Source: Chthoniobacter flavus
Lineage (GTDB): Bacteria > Verrucomicrobiota > Verrucomicrobiia > Chthoniobacterales > Terrimicrobiaceae
Length of the DNA: 64,000 nt
Reading direction: 5' to 3'
Assembly (NCBI GenBank): GCA_945860745.1
Contig: CAMASH010000004.1
Span: 1 to 64,000, forward strand
Positions within the stretch are counted from its first letter, which is position 1, and every line of letters begins with the position of its first letter. Shown here in pieces: positions 53,950-62,774 of the stretch. The notes under the pieces were generated by a model. It did not search any database, was not told the origin of the DNA, and was given only the letters and a program-made list of their open reading frames with translations. Made by a program: the position numbers and the translations under genes.

Positions 53950-54881
53950 GAAGGAAGTCCGGCCCCGCCGGCGCAGAGATAAAGAACAGCCATGCGCACG
54001 GCCAGTCCGTTGGTGACCTGCTCCAGGATGACGCTGTGCAGTCCGTCGGCCACATCGCTGTCGATCTCCACGCCGCGGTTGATCGGGCCGGGGTGCATGA
54101 TGAGGCAATCGGGCTTGAGTCGCGCGGCGCGGGCTTTGGTCAGACCGAAGAGCGAAACGTATTCGCCCAGGCCGGGGAAGTATTCCTTGCGCTGACGCTC
54201 GTGTTGGATGCGCAGAAGGTTGATGACGTCGGCGGTTTCGAGCACATCGTCAAGTTTGTGGGCCACGCGGACGCCCAGTTTTTCGAAGACTTTCGGGACG
54301 AGAGTGGTCGGGCCGACGAGAGTGACCTTGGCGCCGAGTTTGACCAGGGCGTAAATGTTCGAGCGGGCCACGCGGCTGAAGAGGATGTCGCCGACGATGG
54401 CGACGTGGAGGCCTTCGATTTTTTCGCGTTTTTCCAGGATGGTGAAAACGTCAAGCAAACCCTGGGTGGGATGTTCATGCGCGCCGTCGCCGGCGTTGAT
54501 GATGCTGGATTCCAGCCGGTCGGCCAGGAAGCGCGCGGCTCCGGCCGAACTGTGGCGCAGGACAATGATGTCCGCCCGCAGCGCCTGAAGGTTCAGCGCG
54601 GTGTCCTTGAGGGTTTCGCCTTTTTGCAGGCTGGAGGCCCCGACGGAGAGGTTGACCACGTCGGCACTGAGGCGCAGGGCGGCCAGTTCGAACGACGTGA
54701 GGGTGCGGGTGCTGGGTTCGACGAAGAAATTGATGAGGGTTTTGCCACGGAGGGCGGGGACTTTTTTCAGACTGCGCTCGCCCACGCCTTTGAAGGCGCG
54801 GGCGGTCTCGAGGATGTGGCGGATTTCGGCGGGGCTCAATTCGTCCAGGCCGAGCAGGTCTTTGCGGGTCCAGGCGTTCAT
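53946..54881 (-). CDS. pyrB: Aspartate carbamoyltransferase, catalytic subunit
   Basis: A 311-residue transferase making carbamoyl-aspartate. Visible: VEPSTRTLTSFELAALRL (carbamoyl-phosphate loop, STRT), GETLKDTALNLQALRADIIV, HEHPTQGLLDVFTI, and LKPDCLIMHPGPINRGVEID. The length and lack of a regulatory-chain gene suggest the class that works with or inside a dihydroorotase complex. Overlaps pyrR upstream and pyrC downstream by ATGA. Confidence 0.96.
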   Translation of the reverse strand: MNAWTRKDLLGLDELSPAEIRHILETARAFKGVGERSLKKVPALRGKTLINFFVEPSTRTLTSFELAALRLSADVVNLSVGASSLQKGETLKDTALNLQALRADIIVLRHSSAGAARFLADRLESSIINAGDGAHEHPTQGLLDVFTILEKREKIEGLHVAIVGDILFSRVARSNIYALVKLGAKVTLVGPTTLVPKVFEKLGVRVAHKLDDVLETADVINLLRIQHERQRKEYFPGLGEYVSLFGLTKARAARLKPDCLIMHPGPINRGVEIDSDVADGLHSVILEQVTNGLAVRMAVLYLCAGGAGLPS

Positions 54882-55435
54882 GAGGCCTCCGGCTTTACCA
54901 CGCTCACGCTATCCGGCACGGTGTCGAGATTTTCAAACCGCACGCGGATTTTTTCCTCGCGGGTGGTGGGCAAATTCTTGCCGACATAATCGGCGCGGAT
55001 GGGAAGCTCCCGATGGCCGCGATCGACCAGGACGGCGTATTGGATGCGGGAGGGACGGCCGAAGGACGAGACCGCATCCATGGCCGCACGGCAGCTCCGT
55101 CCGGTGAAAAGCACATCATCGACCAGCACCAGCGGCCGGTCATCCAGATCGAAGGGCAGTTCCGATGGCACAACCGCGGTGGGGCGGCCGCGGGTGGCGA
55201 GATCGTCGCGGTGCATGGAAACATCCACCACGCCAAAATCGGGCCGCACCCCTTCGATCTCCTCGATGTGATCAACGAGCCGCCGCGCGACTTCGACTCC
55301 GCGGGTGGGAATGCCGGCCACGACGAGGCGGGCGATATCACTGTTTCGCTCCACAATTTCGTGGGCGATGCGGCGGATGGCTTTGCCGATGGCTTCCGCG
55401 TCCATCACCAGGAGTGTTTTTGATTTTTCTTTCAT
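54878..55435 (-). CDS. pyrR: Bifunctional pyr operon regulator / uracil phosphoribosyltransferase PyrR
   Basis: A 185-residue PRTase-fold protein: IVERNSDIARLVVAGIPTRG, VDVSMHRDDLATRGRPT and the PRPP loop LVLVDDVLFTGRSCRAAMDA. PyrR binds pyr mRNA in some bacteria to attenuate transcription; no classical attenuator is evident in the 400 bases upstream. ATG 55435 has AAAGGA just before it. First gene of the pyr operon. Confidence 0.92.
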   Translation of the reverse strand: MKEKSKTLLVMDAEAIGKAIRRIAHEIVERNSDIARLVVAGIPTRGVEVARRLVDHIEEIEGVRPDFGVVDVSMHRDDLATRGRPTAVVPSELPFDLDDRPLVLVDDVLFTGRSCRAAMDAVSSFGRPSRIQYAVLVDRGHRELPIRADYVGKNLPTTREEKIRVRFENLDTVPDSVSVVKPEAS

Positions 55436-55485
55436 TCCTTTGCCACCTCTCAGGGCCGCATTAAAGGTTAAGGGTTTATGGGGTC

Positions 55486-55653
55486 TCAGGCGGCCCGCGC
55501 CGGTCGGACGCGGTCGTCCCGCCAGCCGGACCGGTATTTCACAATCCAATCCAGCAAGGCACGCTCGAAGCCGATGTCGCGACCCGCCTTCTCGCTTTCG
55601 ATCCATTTGTGCCGCAGGATTTCCTCCCGTTCGGCCAGAAATTCTTTATACAA
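55486..55653 (-). CDS. Small conserved protein, start uncertain
   Basis: The frame reads YKEFLAEREEILRHKWIESE, KAGRDIGFERALLDWIVKYR then SGWRDDRV to TGA 55486-55488. I recognise this as a small conserved protein in Gram-negative genomes. No ATG is available; TTG 55653 (just before YKEF) is used, although the family normally has about 15 more residues that are also open here (back to 55734). Possibly a gene with a lost start codon. Confidence 0.45.
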   Translation of the reverse strand: MYKEFLAEREEILRHKWIESEKAGRDIGFERALLDWIVKYRSGWRDDRVRPARAA

Positions 55654-55708
55654 GACGGAGTTCTTTACCAGATCCGCGCCCTCGGTTTTTTGGGATTTAT
55701 CGATAGTA

Positions 55709-55738
55709 AAATAAGGGCTCAGGGCGCGGAATTGTCAA
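55709..55738 (-). promoter_or_regulatory. Candidate promoter upstream of the pyr operon
   Basis: Minus strand TTGACA (55733-55738) and TTATTT (55709-55714) with an 18-base spacer in an AT-rich stretch. Transcription would start near 55702 and could run through the small conserved gene into pyrR-pyrB-pyrC. Bases 55739-55835 are AT-rich and show no gene. Confidence 0.45.
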
Positions 55739-55835
55739 ACGGATTTTCGGGAATCAGGAAATGATTTTTCGGTAAAAATTGATTCCTAATATCTTACAGA
55801 ATTAATCAATTTCCGGAAAAAAATCCCTAACTCAC

Positions 55836-56882
55836 TTAGGCATTCTCCACGCTTTGGCGGATCTGGCTGGCGATGCGGACGAACTCCCCGGTCACGGCAC
55901 TGTCCAGATCGGAAGCCACAAGAGGACGCCCGAGATCGCCGGATTCCCGGATCGCCATCTCAATGGGAATCTGACCCAACAAGGGAACCTGCAGCCGCGT
56001 GGCTTCGCGCTGCCCGCCCCCGGAGCCAAAGATGTCGTAGCGAACACCATCACTCGGACACAAAAAATAGCTCATATTTTCCACCAGCCCGAGAACCGGG
56101 ACGTTGGTTTTATGAAACATCGCGACCGCTTTTCGCGCGTCAATGAGCGCGACCTCCTGCGGCGTGGTCACAATGATCGCGCCGCTGAGGGCGATGGTCT
56201 GCACAATGGTAAGCTGGATGTCCCCCGTTCCCGGCGGCAGATCGAGAACCAAATAATCCAAAGGCGCCCAAGCCACCTGCCGGAGAAACTGCTGGGTGTA
56301 GCGCGTGACCATTGGTCCGCGCAAAACCGCCGGCGATCCGTCATCAAGGAGAAAGCCCATCGACATGAGTTTGATCCCTTCGCGTTCAATGGGAATAATG
56401 CGGTCCTGTTCGTCCGCGGTGGGCCGTTCCTTGCTGCCGAACATGAGGGGGATACTCGGGCCGTAGAGGTCGCAGTCGCACAAGCCGGCCGAGGCACCGG
56501 TGGCGGCGAAAGCCAGGGCGAGATTCGAGGCCACGGTGGACTTCCCCACCCCGCCCTTGCCGCTGGCCACGGCGATGACATGCTTCACCCCCTCGATTTT
56601 CGCCGGACCGGGCACGCCCGCGGCCTGGGCCGGGGCCTGGATGTCGATCTTGATCTCGACGCGTCCAACGCCGGGCAATGCCGCCAGCGCGGCGTTGGCC
56701 TCGTCCCGAATCTGCCTCGCCACGGCCGGTTCGCCGGTCGTGATGACCAATTGAACGGCGACGTCCGCTCCCGTGATCGCGATCTCCTTGACCAGCCCGA
56801 AGGAAACGATGTCGCGGGAAAAACCGGGGTATTTGACGCGCCGGAGCGTGTCACGAAGCGTTTGTTCATCAAGAGAAGGCAT
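55836..56882 (-). CDS. mrp: Mrp/ApbC/NBP35-family ATP-binding protein
   Basis: A 348-residue iron-sulfur cluster carrier: N-terminal FeS_assembly_P/DUF59 part (LRDTLRRVKYPGFSRDIVSF), deviant Walker A ASGKGGVGKSTVASNLALAF, switch DLPPGTGDIQL, and LVENMSYFLCPSDGVRYDIF. The last motif is normally CPxCG; here the second Cys is Asp/Gly (CPSDG), so the usual cluster-binding pair is incomplete. The product may still act as an ATPase with another ligand set. Confidence 0.9.
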   Translation of the reverse strand: MPSLDEQTLRDTLRRVKYPGFSRDIVSFGLVKEIAITGADVAVQLVITTGEPAVARQIRDEANAALAALPGVGRVEIKIDIQAPAQAAGVPGPAKIEGVKHVIAVASGKGGVGKSTVASNLALAFAATGASAGLCDCDLYGPSIPLMFGSKERPTADEQDRIIPIEREGIKLMSMGFLLDDGSPAVLRGPMVTRYTQQFLRQVAWAPLDYLVLDLPPGTGDIQLTIVQTIALSGAIIVTTPQEVALIDARKAVAMFHKTNVPVLGLVENMSYFLCPSDGVRYDIFGSGGGQREATRLQVPLLGQIPIEMAIRESGDLGRPLVASDLDSAVTGEFVRIASQIRQSVENA

Positions 56883-56924
56883 GCGCAGTCACTATGCGCA
56901 CGGTTCCCTTGCGGACAAGAGAAG

Positions 56925-58325
56925 TCAGAAGGATTTTCGCAAATGGCTGGGACGGATGCCCAGTTGCTCGCGATACTTCGCCACCGTGCGGCGCGCGATG
57001 GGCAGCCCGCGCTCCGCCAGCATGGCCACGATGTCCTGATCGCTCAGGGGATGCTTGGTATCCTCCACCCGCACGATCTCGGCGATGGCCTGGCGGACAC
57101 TTTCGTTGCTGACCGATTCGCCTTCCGCCGTGGTGTAGCCCGAGGTGAAAAAATATTTCAGTTCAAACAAACCGCGCGGCGTGGCCATGTATTTTCCCGA
57201 AACCGCCCGGCTCACCGTCGTCTCATGGACCCCGGCCGCCTGCGCCACCTTGCTCATGGTCATGGGCCGCAAATGGGCCGGTCCGCTGTCAAAAAACTCC
57301 CGCTGTCGTTCGATGATCTCGCGGGCGATGTTCAACAGCGTTTGCTGCCGCTGCTGGATGCACTTGATAAAAAACCGCCCGCCGCGGATTTTGTCCCGCA
57401 GATAGTCGCGGACCTCCCGATTCGATCCCGTTTGGGAAAGCATGTCCTTGTACCCATCGCCGACGCGCAGGGACGGCACGTCATCGTTATTGAGCGAGAC
57501 CAGGTAATCCGCGCCATCCCTCTCCACGATCACATCGGGAATGATCGTAAGTTCGTCTTCCGTGGCAAACGGCCGCCCGGGTTTGGGTTCGAGCCGCGCG
57601 ATGGACTCCGCCGCCTTCTGCACCTCCGCTACCGGAACGCGCAGTTCGCGGGCAATCTCCGGCAGTTTGCGACGGGCCAGATCCTCGAGGTAATGCTGAA
57701 CGATGCGGCTCTCCAGACCGTTCGGCCGGCCGCTCCGGCGCAGTTGGATGAGCAAACATTCGGCCAGGGTCCGGGCACAAACCCCGGCAGGATCCAATCC
57801 TTGCACCACGTCAACCACCCGACCGGCCTTCTCGGGAGCGCAACCGGCTTGCGCAGCGATCTCCTCGTCCGTGGCGCGCAGGTAGCCACGATCGTCGATG
57901 TTCCCGATGATCACCATGGCGATGCCCCGGTCCCCCGCGGGCAAATCCGAGCTTCCGATTTGTTCCAGCACATGCTGCTGCAACGAAAGCGACTTGGTTT
58001 GCGAATCGAAAAAATGCTGACGGCGTTCCAGCGCTTCCGCCGTCCAGGGTTCGGCCGTGGCCCGCTGGGCGAAGTATTCGTTCCACTCATCACTCAAGGC
58101 CCCCCCGTCCCGGGACCGTTCTTCGCGGTCCTCCGGCGGCACCTCGCGAATCTCTTCCTCCAGCACCGGATTGGTCTGCAACTCGGCGGCGACCAACTGC
58201 CGAAGCTCCATCAGAGGGGCTTGCAGGATGTGCAGACTCTGCTGCATCTGGGGCGACAGCGTTTGCTGCAACGCCAAGCCCTGAATTTGCTCCATTCCTG
58301 CCATCAGAGCAGGAAAGTCAGGCAC
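56925..58325 (-). CDS. rpoN: RNA polymerase sigma-54 factor
   Basis: A 466-residue alternative sigma factor. Region I is glutamine-rich (ALQQTLSPQMQQSLHILQAP), region III includes GLDPAGVCARTLAECLLIQL, the HTH HETTVSRAVSGKYMATPRGL, FELKYFFTSG, and the RpoN box ARRTVAKYREQLGI. It needs activator ATPases, none of which are in the window. An inner ATG (residue 8 or 11) is also possible. Confidence 0.96.
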   Translation of the reverse strand: MPDFPALMAGMEQIQGLALQQTLSPQMQQSLHILQAPLMELRQLVAAELQTNPVLEEEIREVPPEDREERSRDGGALSDEWNEYFAQRATAEPWTAEALERRQHFFDSQTKSLSLQQHVLEQIGSSDLPAGDRGIAMVIIGNIDDRGYLRATDEEIAAQAGCAPEKAGRVVDVVQGLDPAGVCARTLAECLLIQLRRSGRPNGLESRIVQHYLEDLARRKLPEIARELRVPVAEVQKAAESIARLEPKPGRPFATEDELTIIPDVIVERDGADYLVSLNNDDVPSLRVGDGYKDMLSQTGSNREVRDYLRDKIRGGRFFIKCIQQRQQTLLNIAREIIERQREFFDSGPAHLRPMTMSKVAQAAGVHETTVSRAVSGKYMATPRGLFELKYFFTSGYTTAEGESVSNESVRQAIAEIVRVEDTKHPLSDQDIVAMLAERGLPIARRTVAKYREQLGIRPSHLRKSF

Positions 58326-58387
58326 TCAATCTACTTACGCAAGCAATAATCGCGCCAACTTTGCGATTATTTTCAGAAATCTGCCAA

Positions 58388-59290
58388 TTACAGCAAGTTT
58401 CCCTGACTCAACTGCCCGCGCGCCGCCTCCGCTTCGACCTCATTGAGCAGGCCTTTGAACTCACATTCGCGCAGGGCCGCGATCAGCCGGTCGTATTGCG
58501 GAGTGATTTTCAGTTCCTCGACCGCACGGGGCAGCGGCAGATCCAGATCCAGGGCCACCATCTGCCGGTTGGCCGCGATCAGGTCGAGCGCGGCCACGAG
58601 TTTTTCCCGCAGACGGACGGGCTGAACCTCGGGCAGCCGGGCCAGCAGGTTGTCCAGTGTTTCAAACTGATTCAGCAGCGCCGCCGCGGTTTTCCCGCCG
58701 ACTCCGCCCACTCCCGGAATGTTGTCGGAACTGTCCCCGGTCAGGGCCAGCACATCGGTGATCTGGCCCGGCTCGACGCCCCACTTTTTCCGGATTTCCA
58801 CCGCGCCAAGCAAAGCGAAGCCCTCGCCGCCCACATCGGCCTTGGCCGTGGAGTAAATCGTAGTGCGGTCGCCGGCCAAGGAAAGAATGTCCTTGTCGTT
58901 GGTGGCAATCACAACATCCAGACCATCGCGGACCGCCTTTCTGGCATAGGATGCGATGAGGTCGTCCGCCTCGGTGTCCGGCGCGCTCAGGCTGGCAAAG
59001 CCGAACAAGGGAACATTTTTTTGCAGCCAGGTTTCCTGCGGTCGCATGTCGTCCGGCATGCCGGGGCGGTTCTGTTTGTATTGTGGTTGCAGAGAGGTGC
59101 GGCGCACGGGCAGACCGCAATCCCAAATCACAGCCCCGAAGTCAGGCTTCACATCCGCCACCATCCGGCGCAGGGCCTTGGCGAACCCATAGATGGCGTT
59201 GGTCGGTTCGCCGCGGGAATTGGTCAGTCCACGAATGGCAAAAAAGGAGCGATAAAGATAGTAGTGGCCGTCCACCAGCAGCAGGCGCAT
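58388..59290 (-). CDS. Stand-alone 5'-3' exonuclease (PolA N-terminal-like)
   Basis: A 300-residue FEN-like nuclease: LLLVDGHYYLYRSFFAIRGL (Asp7), AVIWDCG, YKQNRPGMPDDM, DTEADDLIASYARKA, VVIATNDKDILSL and TGDSSDNIPGVGGVGGKTAA (helix-hairpin-helix). It matches the exonuclease domain of DNA polymerase I without the polymerase, as in flap endonuclease-type proteins (ExoIX). Possibly serves in RNA-primer removal. Confidence 0.88.
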   Translation of the reverse strand: MRLLLVDGHYYLYRSFFAIRGLTNSRGEPTNAIYGFAKALRRMVADVKPDFGAVIWDCGLPVRRTSLQPQYKQNRPGMPDDMRPQETWLQKNVPLFGFASLSAPDTEADDLIASYARKAVRDGLDVVIATNDKDILSLAGDRTTIYSTAKADVGGEGFALLGAVEIRKKWGVEPGQITDVLALTGDSSDNIPGVGGVGGKTAAALLNQFETLDNLLARLPEVQPVRLREKLVAALDLIAANRQMVALDLDLPLPRAVEELKITPQYDRLIAALRECEFKGLLNEVEAEAARGQLSQGNLL

Positions 59291-59388
59291 GGGGGCATCC
59301 TAGCGGGATGTCCGTGGCGAGGCCAGCGCGATGAGGGGAGTATGCAGCTTGACGGGGGGCGGGATGTTTTCTAGTTTGCGCCGCTTGC

Positions 59389-60573
59389 ATGTTTTCCAGA
59401 ACCTTCGCGCCTGCCGTTATTTTTGCGCTCCTCCTCGCGCAACCTCTCGCGGCCCAGTCTCCCACTCCGACGCCGGCCGCTCAGAACGCCGCCGCCGCCG
59501 GGCCGTCCTCGGCTGACGCCGAAGCGGCTTTTGCCGCGGTCGAAGAATATGATTCCGCGGGGAACACCCAGGAGGCCATCAACGGCTACAAGCGCTTCAT
59601 TAAAGCGTTTCCCGCTTCGCCCCTGGCCTCGAAAGCCCAGTTCCGTATCGCCCAGTTGCTCGACGTCACCGGCAACCCCAACAAAGCCTTCGACGCCTAC
59701 CAAACACTGCTGAGCCGCTACCCGGATACCGCAGAATTCGAAAAAGCCGTCGCCCAGCAGGTCATCATCGCGAACCAGTTCCTGCAAGGCCGCCGCCTTG
59801 TTTTTCTGGGCATGCCCGTGTTGCCCGGAACCGAGCGCGCCCAGAAAATGTACGAGGCCATCTTGAAAAACGCTCCGTTCAGCAAACACGCCCCGGTCGC
59901 TCAATTCAATCTCGGTCTCTCCATGGAACGGCAGGGTCTGGTCAACGAGGCCCGCTTGGCGTATCAGAAGGTCCTGGATCGCTATCCCAACAGCGACGTC
60001 TGCGACGATGCCCTCTATCAGATCGGCTATATCTATATGCAGCAGGGACTGACCGGAAACTCCCAGGATCTCTCCGCCCTCATTCTGGCCAAGGAGACCT
60101 TCGAAGACTTTCTGCTCCAATACCCGAAAAGCGAAAAAGCCGCCCAGGCCCGCGACAACCTTTCCAACATTGGCGACAGCGAAGCGGGAGACCTCATGCG
60201 CATCGCCAAGTTCTACGATTGGTCGAAGGACTACAAATCCGCCATCATCTACTACAACGACATCCTCCGCAAACAACCCAAGACGGCCGATGCCGAAATC
60301 GCCAAGTCACGCATCGAGGAGATCCGCGGCGAGGTGGGTGACGACGCCCTGCGGGTGGGAACCGATTCAGCCGAGTCCGGCGAGAAACTCGCGCTGCGCC
60401 GCCGCCTCCAGGCCCAAGTCGAAACCTCCTCGCTTTCCGATTTCGACGGCCCCCCCAAGCGCGACATCGTGCCGGACGAACTCCCCGTGGTCAAACAGCC
60501 CAAATTCCGCACCAACGTTCGCGATCTTCAGCCCCTGCCCGCCCCGGTCGAACCCATCCTGCCTTCCGAATGA
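59389..60573 (+). CDS. BamD/YbgF-like TPR outer membrane assembly protein
   Basis: A 394-residue exported TPR protein. A signal peptide (FALLLAQPLAAQS) lacks a lipobox Cys, unlike E. coli BamD. TPR-like repeats cover about 45-310 (EAINGYKRFIKAFPASPLAS, FDAYQTLLSRYPDTAEFEKA, AYQKVLDRYPNSDVCDDALY, FEDFLLQYPKSEKAA). The rest is charged and Pro-rich. Followed with a four-base overlap by lptE, so an outer membrane assembly role is plausible. Confidence 0.8.
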   Translation: MFSRTFAPAVIFALLLAQPLAAQSPTPTPAAQNAAAAGPSSADAEAAFAAVEEYDSAGNTQEAINGYKRFIKAFPASPLASKAQFRIAQLLDVTGNPNKAFDAYQTLLSRYPDTAEFEKAVAQQVIIANQFLQGRRLVFLGMPVLPGTERAQKMYEAILKNAPFSKHAPVAQFNLGLSMERQGLVNEARLAYQKVLDRYPNSDVCDDALYQIGYIYMQQGLTGNSQDLSALILAKETFEDFLLQYPKSEKAAQARDNLSNIGDSEAGDLMRIAKFYDWSKDYKSAIIYYNDILRKQPKTADAEIAKSRIEEIRGEVGDDALRVGTDSAESGEKLALRRRLQAQVETSSLSDFDGPPKRDIVPDELPVVKQPKFRTNVRDLQPLPAPVEPILPSE

Positions 60574-61088
60574 TCCGCCTCGCCACCGCTCTTCTCGCCA
60601 CCGCTCTGCTCGCCACCGCTCTGCTTGCCGGATGCGGCTACAAACTCGGGGAAATCCGCCCCACCCCCATGCGTTCCGTCCGGACCCTGGGGGTTCCGAC
60701 GTTTAAAAACAAAACCTTCGAACCCCGGGTGGAGGTTCTCCTGGCTGACACCTTCATCAAGCAACTCCAGCGCGACGGCACCTACGCGATCGTCTCGGAC
60801 GACACCGCCGACGCCATCGTCTTCGGCACCCTGGTGAAGGTCGAGCGCTCCGCCCTCCGCTCCGTGCAAAACAACGTCCTGGCCACCAGTGAATTTTCCA
60901 TCAGCCTGGACATCAACTATGAAGTTGTACAGCGCGTGACCGGCATCGTTCTCATGCGCGGCCGCGTGCTTGGACGCTCCTCGTTCTTCGATAACAACGA
61001 TCTGCAGATGACCGAGCGCCAGGCCATTCCTCTGGCCGCCCAGGACGCGGCCAATCAGCTCACGATCAAGATCAGCGAGGGCTGGTAA
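60570..61088 (+). CDS. lptE: LPS-assembly lipoprotein LptE
   Basis: A 172-residue lipoprotein that plugs the LptD barrel. The signal peptide is a tandem repeat, LATALLATALLATALL, ending in the lipobox LAGC with Cys22. The domain starts GYKLGEIRPTPMRSVRTLGV (typical LptE YxL...), and ends AQDAANQLTIKISEGW. ATG overlaps the bamD-like stop. See the 15-base repeats that encode the leader. Confidence 0.85.
   Translation: MIRLATALLATALLATALLAGCGYKLGEIRPTPMRSVRTLGVPTFKNKTFEPRVEVLLADTFIKQLQRDGTYAIVSDDTADAIVFGTLVKVERSALRSVQNNVLATSEFSISLDINYEVVQRVTGIVLMRGRVLGRSSFFDNNDLQMTERQAIPLAAQDAANQLTIKISEGW
60579..60629. repeat. 15-bp tandem repeats encoding the LptE signal peptide
   Basis: CTCGCCACCGCTCTT is followed by two copies of CTCGCCACCGCTCTG and a partial unit ending before the lipobox. 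Each unit encodes LATAL, so copy-number change would lengthen or shorten the hydrophobic core in frame. Confidence 0.9.
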
Positions 61089-61094
61089 ACCGCT

Positions 61095-61754
61095 TTGCTC
61101 ACCGTCGTCCCGACGCCCATTGGGAATCTGCAGGATATCACCCTGCGGGCGGTGGAAGCCTTGCGGGGCGCGGATCTGATCGCGGCCGAGGATACCCGCC
61201 ACTCCGGCATTTTGCTACATCACCTCGGCATCAAGAAACCGATGGTCAGCCTGCACGAACACAACGAGGCCTTTCGTTCCTCCACTCTGGTCGAAGAAAT
61301 CGCGCAGGGAAAATCCATCGCTCTCATCACCGATGCCGGCATGCCGGGAATTTCCGATCCCGGTTTCCGCCTCATCCGCGCCTGCCGTGAACGCGACCTG
61401 CCTGTGACGGTCCTGCCCGGACCAAGCGCCGTGCTCACCGCTCTCGTCGGCTCAGGGCTGCCCGCCAATGCATTTTACTTCGGCGGATTCCTGCCCGTCA
61501 AAAGCGGACAACGCCGCACCGAAATCGAGCGGGCGCTGGTCCGCGAGGAAACCAGCGTGTTCTTTGAATCGCCCCACCGGCTGGTTAAGACGCTGGCCGT
61601 TCTCCACGAACTCGCCCCCGGCGCCGTCATCTGCGTGGCCCGCGAACTCACCAAGAAATTCGAGGAATACCGCCGCGGTCCCGCCGCGGAATTGCTGGCT
61701 CATTATCAGGAACGTCCGCCCAAGGGCGAGATCACCCTCGTCATCGCTCCATGA
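61095..61754 (+). CDS. rsmI: 16S rRNA (cytidine-1402-2'-O)-methyltransferase RsmI
   Basis: A 219-residue SAM methyltransferase of the ribosome decoding site. VVPTPIGNLQDITLRAVEAL, AAEDTRHSGILL, DAGMPGISDPGFRLIRAC, PVTVLPGPSAVLTALVGSGL and FYFGGFLPVKSGQRR are standard. The TTG at 61095 is the only start that keeps the N-terminal strand, six bases after lptE's stop. ATGA overlap with the next gene. Confidence 0.95.
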   Translation: MLTVVPTPIGNLQDITLRAVEALRGADLIAAEDTRHSGILLHHLGIKKPMVSLHEHNEAFRSSTLVEEIAQGKSIALITDAGMPGISDPGFRLIRACRERDLPVTVLPGPSAVLTALVGSGLPANAFYFGGFLPVKSGQRRTEIERALVREETSVFFESPHRLVKTLAVLHELAPGAVICVARELTKKFEEYRRGPAAELLAHYQERPPKGEITLVIAP

Positions 61755-62248
61755 GGCAGCCGCCCCTCTTTCCGTCGCAACGAAAACTCCGGGCCGCCGC
61801 CGCCGCCGGCATTCTCACTTTGCTCGGTGCGCTGGCCGTTTTTCCTCCGCTGCAGAAAGGGTTCTTCAATTTCCCCGGGTGCGTTTTTCACAAGATGACG
61901 GGACTCCCCTGCCCGCTCTGTGGCGGCACCAGGGCGGCCAGTGCGCTTCTCCACGGCGACGTCCAGCGGGCTCTTGATTTGAATCCGCTTGCGCTCTTGG
62001 CGGTGGGAGCCTTGTTCGGGACCGCCGGCATCCTGGCCTGGGAGGCGGCTCGCGGACGACCAGCCACCGATTGGGCGGCATTTTTCCAGCGGGCAAGGTT
62101 CTGGTTTCCGCTTTTGCTGGTGGGACTGTTTCTCTGGTGGTTTCCGCATTTGTGGGGTGCCTTGCACGGAGACAACGTCGAACTTCTCGACCTGACCAAC
62201 CCCATCGCCCGTTCGCTGCACGAGGACTTTCGCCCGTCCGCGCGGTGA
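61751..62248 (+). CDS. DUF2752 membrane protein
   Basis: A 165-residue membrane protein with helices at about 15-32, 75-95 and 115-135. GLPCPLCGGTRAASALLHGD and NPLALLAVGALF are the DUF2752 signature (CPxCGxTR.....HGd...A...NP). Function unknown. Overlaps rsmI by ATGA. Its conserved Cys pair may bind metal or be redox active. Confidence 0.9.
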   Translation: MRQPPLFPSQRKLRAAAAAGILTLLGALAVFPPLQKGFFNFPGCVFHKMTGLPCPLCGGTRAASALLHGDVQRALDLNPLALLAVGALFGTAGILAWEAARGRPATDWAAFFQRARFWFPLLLVGLFLWWFPHLWGALHGDNVELLDLTNPIARSLHEDFRPSAR

Positions 62249-62294
62249 TTTGGGCTCGACTTTCCCCCGCCCAAACCGCTAGAGCAAATCCCTC

Positions 62295-62774
62295 ATGAAA
62301 TGGTTTTACGCGAAAGATGGTCAGCAAACCGGCCCGGTGGAATTTTCTGAGATTGAGCGGCTCTACGCTGCGGGCCAGCTCACGGCGGAATCCATGATCT
62401 GGCAAGAGGGCACGCCCAACTGGGTCAAACTCTCGACCGTGCTTCCCGGCTCCCCGGCGGTTCCTTCCACCCCTGGCGCACCGTTTACGCCGGTTCCTGC
62501 GGTCGCCACCCCCAAGACCAACGTCCTCGCCATCGTCTCGCTGGTGCTCGGCATCCTCGGACCATTCTGCTGCATCCTCCTGGCCATTGGCGCCGTCGTT
62601 ACCGGCCATATCGCCACGGGCCAAATTCAGAAGAATCCCAACGAAACCGGCGCGGGCCTGGCCAAGGCCGGCTTCATCCTCGGCTACATCGGCATCGTCG
62701 TGCAGGTCGTTTGGCTGATTTTTTACTTCACGGTTTTCGCCGCAAAAGTCGCCGAGCAGGGCGTCTCGGGCTAG
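62295..62774 (+). CDS. GYF_2 and DUF4190 domain membrane protein
   Basis: A 159-residue protein: residues 1-50 form a GYF_2 domain (WFYAKDGQQTGPVEFSEIER, MIWQEGTPNWVKLS), then a Pro-rich linker and two membrane helices with NVLAIVSLVLGILGPFCCIL and GHIATGQIQKNP, the DUF4190 pattern. Bacterial GYF_2 proteins bind proline-rich partners; the role here is unknown. Confidence 0.85.
   Translation: MKWFYAKDGQQTGPVEFSEIERLYAAGQLTAESMIWQEGTPNWVKLSTVLPGSPAVPSTPGAPFTPVPAVATPKTNVLAIVSLVLGILGPFCCILLAIGAVVTGHIATGQIQKNPNETGAGLAKAGFILGYIGIVVQVVWLIFYFTVFAAKVAEQGVSG

Noticed and set aside
55854..58349. 831-codon plus-strand frame opposite mrp and rpoN
   Set aside because: Spans two well-recognised minus-strand genes and has no domain.
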